Source of the DNA: Nereocystis luetkeana
Lineage: Eukaryota > Sar > Phaeophyceae > Laminariales > Laminariaceae
Assembly (NCBI GenBank): GCA_031213475.1
Contig: JARUPZ010000019.1
Coordinates: 6,721,906 to 6,785,905 of the forward strand
Direction of reading: 5' to 3'
DNA length: 64,000 nt
Positions 1 through 27,800 of the stretch are shown in pieces; position 1 is the first letter of the stretch, and every line of letters begins with the position of its first letter. Below the pieces are notes generated by a model that was not told where the DNA came from, did not search any database, and worked only from the letters and a program-made list of their open reading frames with translations. Position numbers and translations under genes: made by a program.

Positions 1-312
1 GGGTATACATATACGGACCGCTCCGGTATGAAAGGACCGTTTGGGTATTTCAAGACCGTTTGGGTATGGAGAGACCGTTTGGGTATACATATAAGGACCG
101 TTTGGGTATACACGAGGATACACACAAGGATCGTTTGGGTATACACAAGGACCGTTTGGGTACACGAGGACCGTTTGGGTACACACGAGGACCGTTTGGG
201 TATATACACAAGGACCGCTTGGATATACACAAGGACCGATTGGGTATACATAAGGACCGACTGGGTATACATAAGGATCGTTCGAGTATACGCAAGGACC
301 GTTTGGGCATTC
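1..312. repeat. 20-21 bp minisatellite, downstream of the visible DUF547 exons
   Basis: About 14 degenerate tandem copies of a unit close to AAGGACCGTTTGGGTATACA run from the window edge to about base 312. Units vary by indels (for example an extra CACGAGG). Open frames through it on both strands are translations of the repeat and not genes. It lies in the intron that follows exon 2 of the minus-strand DUF547 gene. Confidence 0.9.
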
Positions 313-407
313 ACATCAACACTCACACGTTCCAACCAATCCGGACAATAGTGGTCCTAAAAACGTACAACACCTGCTTGTCGCGTACGTGCGGCAGAAG
401 AGCTTAC

Positions 408-987
408 CTCTGATACCGACGACCTTGCACTTCTTTAGGCCCATGAAGCGCTTCTTGCACGGGTTGTCGTTGACCATGGCGATCGCGAGGGCGTTGTACG
501 TGTTGATCCAGAGCGCGTACTCTGCGTCCTTGCCCAGCCCCTTCGTCTTGGCGTTTTTTATCGAGTACAAGAAGGTCGCGAAGTTGGGATCATCGCGCAT
601 ACCTTCAGACGGGTCAGCAAAAGAAGAAACACGTTGGTTTGCGGGGGGGGGGGGGGTGAGGAGGGGGCAGCAGAGGTAAAAAAAAGATTGCGAGAACTCG
701 GTCGATGGTCGTGTTTCGCCTCATGAAGCGTGTCTACTCTGGACGTAGCACTTGGTTTTGCAAGTGACACGGGACTGTGTACTGCTGTACCACAGCCCGC
801 GCACGTACCGGTGCAATGTCCACGTGCGTATTGGTACTTCTTGCGGTGCGCGTAATAGTTTCGCATGAACTTGTTTTTCCTTCCATTGGGGCGCTTCTTA
901 GCGTGCTTTGTGACCACGCGCTATTAAGTAAAAAAGCTATCCACGTTAAAATCATCATCATCGTCGTCGTCATCATCAGCATCGTCA

Positions 988-1021
<34 letters not shown>

Positions 1022-2678
1022 GTCAGCTTCGATAGTAGCAGCGCTGCCTTTGACCACGGGCCACCACAGCGTTGGAAGCTACGCTACGCGCTCGCCAAGA
1101 CTGGCTGCGAGAACGTCGAGACAACGGCGCGATAGCGGACGGTACCTTTTCGAGGGGGTTCGCGGCTCGCATGGGTAACGAGAGGCTACCAAAACGGGTG
1201 ATATTCTGAGCAAGCGGAGGGGGGAAAAAAAAAGAGAGGTTTAAATCGGAGGAGGGCAAGAACAGGGCAGGACCGGATGCCGTTGTCTCCGTGTGATGCA
1301 CGGCAAGCAGCCCGCCCTGAGGCAGCGAGATTTTCAGAAGTTCGAGTCGACGGTGAATGGCACCATAATGCGAAGGGGATACCTGTCATAAGACACTACC
1401 GTGCTCCCAAGCGTAAGATCAACCTTGTCCGTTGTACCCGGGCCAACAACGACGAGACTCGATAGCATGGAAAGTATTTGCTTCGAAATTCCACGGCATT
1501 TGCTCCACCCAGTCAGCGCACACACAGCGAGCAGCACGCGAAATTTGTCAAGAGTTTAGGGGGTTGAGAATTTCAGCAGCTGAGATTTTGTCGAATTTAA
1601 GGATTTACAGCATCGTATCATAGAAATGCCGTTATTGAGAAACGCGTAAAATAGATTGCTATTGCTATTCGTGAGCGATTTTCGGGCGTACATTCACACA
1701 TACGTTGCGAACAACAAACGGCCTTCGGCGCGTGTTGCGGGGGCCGCAACACGGCTTAACCCTGTTAGAACCGCAGTCCCGTTTTGGGGACAAACGACTC
1801 AAGTTTTAAGTGGTTTGTCCCCAAAACGGGACTACGGTCCTAAAAGCCTGTTGCCCTCTCGCTCAAGCCCTAGTGAACCCTTTCAGGATTGCCGTCCCGT
1901 TTAGACTCAAATTCTAAGTAGTTTGTCCCCCAAACGGGATTGCAGCACTATATGTCCTGATTATGCAGTAACACCCCGTCGTACACGTACGGTACAGCAA
2001 CAGCAGTTACAGGAGTATCGCTTCACGTTCAACCGAGCTTTTGGGGGCAAACTAACTACCACTACTATTAAATATTAATACTGTGTCCTTGAATACAACG
2101 ATTTTTCATACTAATATTCAATCAAAACGGTGCTTATATTTCGGGACAGAGTGATACAATAATATACAGCAGGGTTTCCCCAATGGGGCGGTGGTGTGCC
2201 AGCGAGCAAAATGATCGCGTTGTCGGGGGAAGCCGCCTTATTCCCTCCACGTTACGAGTGCAATTCTCCAGTCGCGCCGAGCGGTTTGGTCCGCCAAATA
2301 TCGGGATACCGCCATACTCAGGCCGTGCTTGTCGCGGGACCCTGTACTGCTGTTTGTATCGGGGTATATTTTATTTTGTTTCATTAATTTTAATACGCTC
2401 GTATTGTTTTTCTTCTGCATCATCACTTTTACTTTCCACCACAGGTTGAGGTTTTTTACCCTCGGCGACCTCCTGGACAAGCCGCGCGTCACAGGTGTAG
2501 TCCCTTCTCCCCCCCGGTACATGCCTTCGTTTTGATCATTCCCACTGATTTTCATCGAGTGCTGCCAACTCATGCTCTCCCGCTTTCCACTATTACGGGG
2601 GGCCATAGAAATTAGGACCTACGGTACACACAAAAACCTATATATTTCCCAACTTTTACTATTAATATTAATAACAAT

Positions 2679-2750
<72 letters not shown>

Positions 2751-4413
2751 ATTGTTGTTGTTGTTGTTCTCACATTAACTCACAATACAATGCAATCCGT
2801 GGTCGCAGGACAGGCTCCAATAACTCTGGAGTGGAAGAAATACCGCGGTAGTAAAACAGAGGCAAAAACAAAAAACAAGCATACGCACTCCACCACTGCG
2901 GACACCAGGGAAGCAAAAAGGAGACTATTAATAGCAGACAAACACCTAAAAAAGAAGATGAAGCGAAGCAACAAAAACAAAAACAAAAACAGAAGCAGAT
3001 ATGTAGCAAAACGCAAAAAAGGCAAAACGGACCATACTATTAATAACAGAGACACAAAAGAGGTACAAACGGGAATGAAAGAAAGATGGAAAAAAGAAGG
3101 GACAAAAAGCGAGAATCACGGGCGGGGGGGAAAGAAAATACGAAAGGCAGGTACTGGAGCATACAGACACGCAAAGTTGCCCAGGTGGCACCATGCTAGT
3201 TACTTGGGTCCCAAAGAAGGGAGTGCATCATGACGATGATGGCCATAACCAGGCTTCAGTCTGTTGGGCAGACCGCCCCCCCCCCCCTCCCCCCCCTCCC
3301 CCCCCCTCCCCCCCCCATTCCCCCTCGTCTCCCTTTCGCCCCCCCCCCTTCCCTGCCATTCTGCGCCCTCGCCTTGGCGTCAACGGCTGTGGTCCTATTG
3401 ACTATGGTCTCCGGTAATAGTAAGTACCCGGTAATCAATTTTCATCCTTACGCATCGTACGAGGAGTATGCACTCGGTGGAACTCTAACCCACGAAATGA
3501 AAAATAGTGGGCACGCGGACCATCTATCCCCTGCATCCATCAAGCCGCTGGGGACATACTTGGAATTAGTGTGGGGTAGTTGTGAATATTGAGGCGAGAT
3601 CTAATGGCATGTACGAGGCTGGGAGGTACGGCGGCATGAGAGCTTTTGCTATGGGGCTTTCTTATTAATAGGGGGAGGTGGGCAAGTTGAGGACGATTCG
3701 TTGGGGCGAGCAACACCCAGCAGTCCTACACCACCAGGCAGGTGCGTCATTCTTCCGGGCTGCCCTGCCAGCCTGCTGTGTTGGCTGCGGTTGTTACTTT
3801 TAGTTTAGCGAAGGATAAACACCTGCTACTTGACTGCTGCTGCTGCTTCTGCTGCTCTGCTTGTTGGTGTACTGACGCTGCTGCTGTTGTGCTGCTTGTT
3901 GAGCTGCTGCTGCTGCGGTTAACCGTATCAGAGGGACGTACGTATCAGTGACTGACCAGATACCAGGTACCTGGTATACATTACTTCACTTGTTGGCAGA
4001 GACGCGCTCGTCTTCAAGCTGCGTACAAATTCAACAGCTTCCAACTGCTGCTTACGTGCAAGGGCGTACACCTTCCACTGCGTACAGCAGCAACTAGCCC
4101 CTGCCATGCAAACTTGACGAGCATGCTCGCACGCCGGCCCAACCTGCACCACACCACGACCACGACAACAACAACAGCACTTGCCTTGGTAGTCCACAGA
4201 GTTCAGCCCGATTCCTCGAATTTCCGTAGGACGGACGTGGGCTCTCACTGCAGCATCCCACGCCTCGTAGTCAGGAGATGAAATCGCCATCTCACCAGTA
4301 ATAGCGGCGGCGCGGGTGGGTGGCGGCGATGTGTAGAAAACAGAGAGCCCTCCGGCAGTCAGCAGCAGTACACGCCCTAGGAAGTGAGCACGAGTCAGGA
4401 GAATAAGCATCAA
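408..4413 (-). CDS. DUF547 family protein, 5' part (two exons; continues before base 1)
   Basis: Exon 1 is 4185-4413 and exon 2 is 408-602, joined in phase 1 across a 3.6-kb intron (603-4184). The first 76 residues start MMLILLTRAHF and contain a hydrophobic stretch followed by TSPPPTRAAA, which looks like a signal or targeting peptide. The junction reads NSVDYQ-G-MRDDPNFATFL, followed by EYALWINTYNALAIAMVND, which is the conserved W-I-N-x-Y-N-A core of DUF547. Function is unknown for the family. The intron begins with GC (CAAG/GCAAGT), a recognised minor donor class. Exon 2 ends at GGTATCAGAG/gtaagct, so more exons must lie left of the window. The start is the first Met of the exon; Met2 (4408-4410) is equally possible. 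The gene is divergent from ZPR1. The family call is solid; cellular location is inferred. Confidence 0.8.
1760..1950. mobile_element. Two family B hairpin MITEs
   Basis: Copy 1 (1760-1848) is a near-perfect inverted repeat: an arm of the type ACCGCAGTCCCGTTTTGGGG is followed by a short AT-rich loop and the reverse complement. TTAA precedes it at 1756-1759. Copy 2 (1878-1950) is more decayed and lost part of its left arm. CCC termini and TTAA targets at several copies in this window suggest piggyBac-type mobilisation, which is inference. Confidence 0.8.
2591..2770. repeat. Truncated family A MITE fused to a (TTG)n microsatellite
   Basis: The left arm of family A (ACTATTACGGGGGGCCATAG) begins near 2590 and keeps the internal ACCTACGGTACACACAAAAA block. 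The right arm is missing; in its place TTATTAATA runs into about 28 TTG units (2680-2768). Confidence 0.75.
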
Positions 4414-4814
4414 GGTTGATGCGTGACAGAGAAGGTCGGGTGACGGGGAGAAGCCACCAGCGAATTACACCGTCTCTCATGAAACAAGGAAAATTCCTGG
4501 AACTATGCTCCCCCCTCAAAACGGACAGTCCTGCGCTTCGCGTACATAGGAATTAAAACATGTATTCAAAATATGAGATATTTTCGGTGGCCCGCGTGTG
4601 GTTCCAGAATGCACCCCAGAGAATAAGCTGAACCGCACGCCGCAGGCTCGAGACTCGCCGGTGTGCTGCTGTGCTGCAGATTTGTTTGTTGTTGCAGAGA
4701 GGTTCCACGCACCCGAACCACTGACCACACCGCGCAATCTACGGTCCATATCGTGCGTGCGATCCCCTCTTTCTCTTCTTTCCCCGTCCAACCAATTTTT
4801 ACTTTTGTGTGGCA
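4414..4814. promoter_or_regulatory. Divergent promoter region between the DUF547 gene and ZPR1
   Basis: Two start codons face away from each other across 401 bp, so this region must hold both 5' UTRs and both promoters, or one shared bidirectional promoter. No convincing TATA box stands out on either side. The ZPR1 side carries a pyrimidine-rich run (CTCTTTCTCTTCTTTCCCCG, 4767-4786) just before its ATG. The role is inferred from position only. Confidence 0.5.
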
Positions 4815-22213
<17,399 letters not shown>

Positions 22214-22492
22214 CAGTCGGGGGAGAGGGAGGGGGGGGGGGGGGGGAGGGGGGGCGTTCTGTTTTACCCTCGTATCGCACTGCTGTATAGCATGCGCGAA
22301 ATAACACAATCCCTCGGACGAATTTAGCATGCTGTTTCGTTTTTTAATGACCGCAGGGAAAGTGTGAAGAATGCCGAGCGATGCGCCTATACACGCGGAA
22401 AACAGCTCGACGATGAGATTTATTTTCGCCGCAGCAGTAGATAATCTCCAACATCCATCGTTTCGTTCGTTCTGTGCGCTCCCCTTCTTAAC

Positions 22493-22587
22493 CCCTTTGT
22501 AGGACTACAGAGTGCCGTTTTCGGGACAAACCACTCCAATTGTAAGTAGTCTCATCCCCAAAACGGGAGTGCGGTCCTTAAAAGGGT
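22493..22587. mobile_element. Family B hairpin MITE
   Basis: TTAA at 22488-22491 precedes CCCCTTTGTAGGACTACAGA; the right arm is GTGCGGTCCTTAAAAGGG. Confidence 0.8.
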
Positions 22588-23093
22588 TACGTATACAACT
22601 CGAAGAAAATCGGCCCGGTCCTGAAAACTCGTGCCATGAACGTGAGGGGTTGTTCCCCTTCGCGTTTGTGCGATGTTTACGTATGTCGCGTTAACGCCTA
22701 TCGCAGCATCGAACGCGCTGTATAGGGTGTAGGCTCCTTGGTGCGTGGGCCCCGATAATTCGGGTCGCCCGTCGGTCGCTTGTCCCGCGGGACATGGTAG
22801 TGTTGGTTGCGCACAGATTCTACCAAGGTATCGGTCCCCTGTACACGAGTGTTTTTTGGGGAGTCTTTTGTCGGATGTGCCCGACAACCACTGACTGGGC
22901 TCTATCAGTGAGCGGCTGACTGGTAGCTCAGTGGTTGTCGTGCGTGGCTGGTACTTGGTACCTAACAAAAAGCACACAGCCAACAAGTGGGCGATTTCAG
23001 GAAAATCGCGGAACCTATCGAAGGCTTTGGTAATAATGGGGACGTCTTTTAGACCTTTAGCCCAGCTACGTGGAACTTGAATGCAAACCCTAA

Positions 23094-23243
23094 ACCTATC
23101 GCCCTATTAATGATATACCCCGACTGTCTGCGAATTTTCTGGGGATGAACAACATGGTTGATGAAAACGAGGAGTTGTTGTGGGCTATCAACCGTTTTGT
23201 CGAACCCGGCCCGAGTCTTGAAAAGACTGACTGCTACTGGTGA
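23094..23243 (+). pseudogene. Anonymous protein-like ORF fragment, 49 residues
   Basis: An open frame bounded by TAA at 23091 and TGA at 23241 reads TYRPINDIPRLSANFLGMNN and then VDENEELLWAINRFVEPGPS, ending in TDCYW. The composition is balanced and unlike the repeat-derived frames nearby. Internal Met codons exist near 23143 and 23154. I do not recognise the family. It could be an exon of an undetected gene, a transposon remnant or chance. Confidence 0.3.
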
Positions 23244-24811
23244 TCTGGACCTTTTGAGGGGGAAACGTGGGTTGAATTACGGTCGGGTGATTCATATTAC
23301 TGTAGAAGTGCAGATTTCGACATCTAGGTATTAATAGGTGTGATCGAGAGGCGGCGTGAGTGATTTCGAAGGGGGGACCTTTGACTTATTCTGTTGTCAT
23401 TTTTTTTTGGATGGCGCAGACAGGTATAGTACATGGTATTTGCATCAGACTATCTGCTGCGCGCAACCTTCATTGCATCTTGTATATTGATCCAGCCCCT
23501 CGTTTGTCTTTTGTTGCAGTTCGCGGGATTTCTCTTCTTCCAACTTTGCTTGCTTCCACAATAAAGCCATTATTGTATCTCCCGTTATTTCCTCCGTCTG
23601 TGCGAGACAGGCAGTCGCTCCAACGGCTGCCCCTACTGGCCCGGAGAGACTCGAATGACACGCTGGCGTAATCAGTACTCTGTGGTGTGACAGGGCTTAC
23701 GCAGCTAGGCGGGGTAAACAGCACTCACTCGAGATCGTGATTGGAAGAGCTCGTGTTGTTGGAATATATATCAGAATGAAAACGAGTCTACCTGGGACGT
23801 CGGACGTCGGTCGTCGTGGCAGTTACAGTAAACACATATATACCCCCTCGATAAACATAAGCCTTCCAACTGCTGCAGGTACTCTCTATGATACGCAGCC
23901 CTCCTCTCATGGGTGTGTGACACCTGATACCTCTCACAGCACTTGTACTTCGAGCATGCCCAACCTAACTGTCCAGTATCATCCTGTACCCAGGTACTGC
24001 AGCTGTACTGTATATAGTACGTGCCTGGTACGTACGTACCAGGTATTGCAGTAAAGTAGGGGGAACCCATCCCTTTTTTGAAAATAAACCGCACTCTGTA
24101 TCCACAGCAGCAGTACAAAACACCCTTCCATAACGTACGTAGTCTAGGGGTGACAACGCGCCACTCCAGCGGCATGCGTGGTATCCTATGCCAGTGACGA
24201 GCGTGGTGTCATATGCATACTCCTCCACCTCCATGTGTTCCTAAAACCCGGTAAACCCAATTCCTATCTCCTACGATCCCTATAAAGTCCTGGATCCAAG
24301 CTGGATCTCAAAAGAGCGCGACGACTCTGGGGGTACCACTTCTGACCTTGGAAGTTAAAAAAAACTACCAGGTATTTCAGTAGCGTAGTCCGTTGTCCTC
24401 GCAGAAGGGTTTTCTGCGTGTGTTTCGTTCATAGCGCGAGCCGTAGGTGTTTCGGCGCCAGCAAAGCCACTTCGTGGTTTTTTTCTTGGGACCCGTTATC
24501 TGCCCGTTATTGTAACCCGTTTTCAGTTTTCAGTTATCGTTAAGATCTTTAGATCTTTGTATGGGTTTCGAATAAAAAGAAGTTGCATGTTGGTTCGGGA
24601 ACTGGTACGTTTGCCGGTGGTCAGATCTGTCACCTTGACGCCGTGCCTGCTGTGCTTTGTGTGAGTAGAGAAGTGCGAAAGCTGCCACAAAGAGCACTTC
24701 ATAACAAGTTATCGTTAGCGGGTGTCGCTCTCTCAGTCAGGTTTGTGTTTTGCGACGCCACTGCTGCGTTCACGGCCTTCAAACTTGCTGCCAAGCCGAA
24801 GTCAAGCAGCG

Positions 24812-27800
24812 ATGAACGAGCGTCTCGAAGATATCCTTGGTGGAGTCGAGGAGGAGATCCGCCTCGCTGAGGAACGGCTAAAGCTGAATAGTTTCGGGAC
24901 CAGCAGACCAGCAGGTAGGTGGTAAGATGGTGCCCTCTGCTCTATACAGTTCTCTCCGCCTAACGGCATCCAGTACGCCTAGGGTCCGTATTGATCTACC
25001 AAGTATCCTCGGCATACCAGGTACCACGACGTTCCGAAATGTAAGGACCGTATACGTATTTATATTTACGTTAAAACGGTTATTATGTTTCCGGACAGTA
25101 GTATGACTCGTACGTATCGCAAAAGCGACAACGTTTTGACATTTTGCACCCGATCACCAGACGTGCCAGGTTTGCTTGTGTTCCACCGATCGTTGGCGTG
25201 CGTGGCGTGACAATGGTGTGCTGTTCGCACCGAAGTGCCATGCCGCGCTACAGCTGCTGCTGTATTCGAGTGATTTTATATGCACTACTCGTAATGATGT
25301 TACGCCAGTACGTACAGCAGTCCTTGCACTGGTACCGGCAGCTTGTAAAATACCTTGCGGTAAAAATGATCCCACACTAATTCCAAGTATGTACCTGGTA
25401 GTTCTTTCCCATCAACAGTTTTGGTCCCATGAGTGCTGCAGTAACAAACAGCCCAGCACGTATAAACAGTCGAGGCTTCTTTTTTTAAGGGACGCTTATG
25501 TATTCAGAAAACGCTCTCAGCGGCGAGCGTTCCACTAGAGCCGGCAAAAAACAGTATATATATCTGTACTCAAGGTTAGCGCCGCGATACAGCAGTTTCA
25601 CCCTTCCTTGCTGAGAGCACGTTACGTACGTACGCACCTGGTACAATAGTCGTTTCTTGTTGACGTGCCCTCTTGCTCTGTACAAAGACATTCGTACTCC
25701 TCCTCGTCGGTCCGTACGCAGTGCGGACACGCGCGTAGACACCATTAAGCATAACACAGGAACACGGCAGCACGGCCAACGTACGAACGTATGCTGTTTC
25801 GATTTATATCAGCTGTGATATCGAGATTTTCGGCCTCAAAACTCATCTGAGCAAGCTTGGTGTGATATACCGGGTACACTTCGACCAAAGGCGTGCTGCG
25901 GGGTGTGCAACACGGCAACCTGTGTATAGTATCAGGGGTTGTAGTCACCACTCTGCACGGAAATGTGAGGACCCGTTTTGATATTTGAATAAGAATATCC
26001 AACCGGTCCGTACACGTGCGTACAAATTGGCATCTATCACGTAAATTTGAGCTGCCGGCGCGTGGTGTGCACTCAACTTTCTGATTCGTGAGATAGATGG
26101 CTGTGTTAGCGCTGCCGCGTATCTGGAGTAGGTAGACTATGCGACGATCACGCACCGTATCCTCGACTATGTAGAGTGCTTCAAACGTTGTCGAGATCGT
26201 GATATAGAGGGTGTTCCAACCTTTAGCTTGAGAGGCTGTCATTACCTAAAGGGAGACGCGATCGTGGCTTGTTTTAATTCAAACTGACAAGGGGCCGTAC
26301 CAGCAGTAATCAGAACCTACGGTGGACCTAAAAACCAATGATCTCCCTACGTTGCACTCACCATGTTTGGTTGTGATTGCTGCTTTTCCCCGTACTAAAA
26401 GTACTTTTGAACGGGCGAAGGCGAGTGTCTAACTTACAAGGTACCCAAAATATAGGACATATTTCGAGATAGCTGGACCCACCGACCGGCTGACCGGCTG
26501 GGACCCACCAACGCACGCAAGTTGACGACATTCACAAATGCCATACTGTAGCAAGCGATTTCCTGATGACACGCTAACCCTAAGTCTACTATCGCAGTAT
26601 CATACACATTGTTAACCATTTTTTAATCATGATGCTTCTTATCGTTATCAATAGCCTCTTTTTTTAGGCCGCGAGCGGAGAACGATCTGGACCGAGATGC
26701 AGCGGGAGATTCAGAATCCGGGTCACCCTCAATTGCTGGCGGGAGTGAGGTCATGCCACGAGAAGCCCACGGGCTTTCGACGGCCGATTCACTGTTGGCC
26801 GATGCGGTCCTTCCCACTACCCCTCGCGCTTCTGCCGCTGCCGGGAGAGCACGGCGTCGCGCGTGGATGGGCCATGAGGACAACGATGGAGGTGGCCCAA
26901 GCGGTGGTGGTAGCAGAAGCGGTGGTGGCGGGGGGGGGCACTTACGCGGCAGGTGAGGGGGGTGAAGGCCACACGCAACTTCGGTGCAACTAAGCGATTA
27001 TTGTCTGCTTGGGTGGCTGTCATGTAAATGTCCACAACGCGTGCTCTAAAATGATACCAGGTACGAGCGTTAGGGGCACGAACACCTCATTTTACTGTTT
27101 TTTTAGAGGCTCCTCACTCGGGTAGCTCAATACGAGTACCTCACCCTGAGTGAGGAATGCTCGGCCTCCAAAGTGCAACTCCTATCGCAGTACCGCTCTA
27201 ACCGAGGGTTGTTTCGGAAGTGAATTCAATTAGTTGCTGCGTATGCTCCTGAGTTTCACGGCTGTCAGATGGTGTTTCCCTCAACTAAGGAACGGACACA
27301 TCCTTCATCAAGTCTTGTAAACCCCGTTCTACTGTAGAATATAAGCGCGAGCGTGGTATCATACGCGGCATGCAAATATCGTTTCCGACGAAATACCCGA
27401 TCTCGCCGCTGTTTTGTTTTTGTTTTTGTTTTTTTAACCTATTACACTGGTGGTATGCACATGGATTGGGCCAGCGTCCATGCTCCTGGTAGAGTGTGGC
27501 ATCACCTTTTCCTCACCTTACCCTCGTTGGTGTCGGCCGCGGCAGCTCTACGTTACTCGTCACCCGCGCTGGAAAAATCAGTAAGATGTGTATATACGTC
27601 ATAGTATTAATAGTAGTGTCGCTACGTAGTTGTGCCATTTCCGGGGGTGTCGGATCTGTACCAATTGTCTTTTCAGCAGCCCCCGCCGCGGTCTACATCA
27701 TCACAACTGCTACTCTTAACCCTCCAGCGCGCACCCTCATAGGCTACACTAGTGGGTGTATCGCGCTGTATAACCAGCAGGCTCACGAACTAGAACCGTG

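Larger units (their letters stand above)
603..4184 (-). other. Intron 1 of the DUF547 gene, repeat-filled
   Basis: This is a 3.6-kb GC-AG intron. It holds a G-run (640-657), an ATC/GTC trinucleotide array (about 950-1024), two family B hairpins (1760-1950), a half family A element run into a TTG array (2591-2770), a C-rich tract (3276-3350) and a CTG-rich stretch (3834-3918). Bases 2440-2515 show an isolated CTTTCCACCACAG acceptor-like string on the plus strand followed by a short open frame; I could not connect it to a gene. I see no other coding sequence. Confidence 0.6.
22214..24811. other. Intergenic stretch between ZPR1 and the CTF-motif gene
   Basis: It must contain the ZPR1 3' UTR and the promoter and 5' UTR of the next gene. 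A G-run (22216-22255) follows the ZPR1 stop. A family B MITE lies at 22493-22587. A 12-bp inverted repeat GACAACCACTGA ... TCAGTGGTTGTC (about 22883-22941) could form a stem with a loop of about 35 nt. An anonymous small ORF is at 23094-23243. The palindrome CCTGGTACGTACGTACCAGG is at 24024-24043. No other gene is seen. Confidence 0.5.

Noticed and set aside
1..312. CRISPR-like array of short repeats
   Set aside because: Units are directly adjacent, without unique spacers, in a eukaryotic intron; it is a minisatellite. The same applies to 48845-49290 and 36985-37560.
558..1057. Minus-strand open frames upstream of the DUF547 exon at 408-602
   Set aside because: They fall inside the intron once exons 1 and 2 are joined, and include translated ATC repeats.
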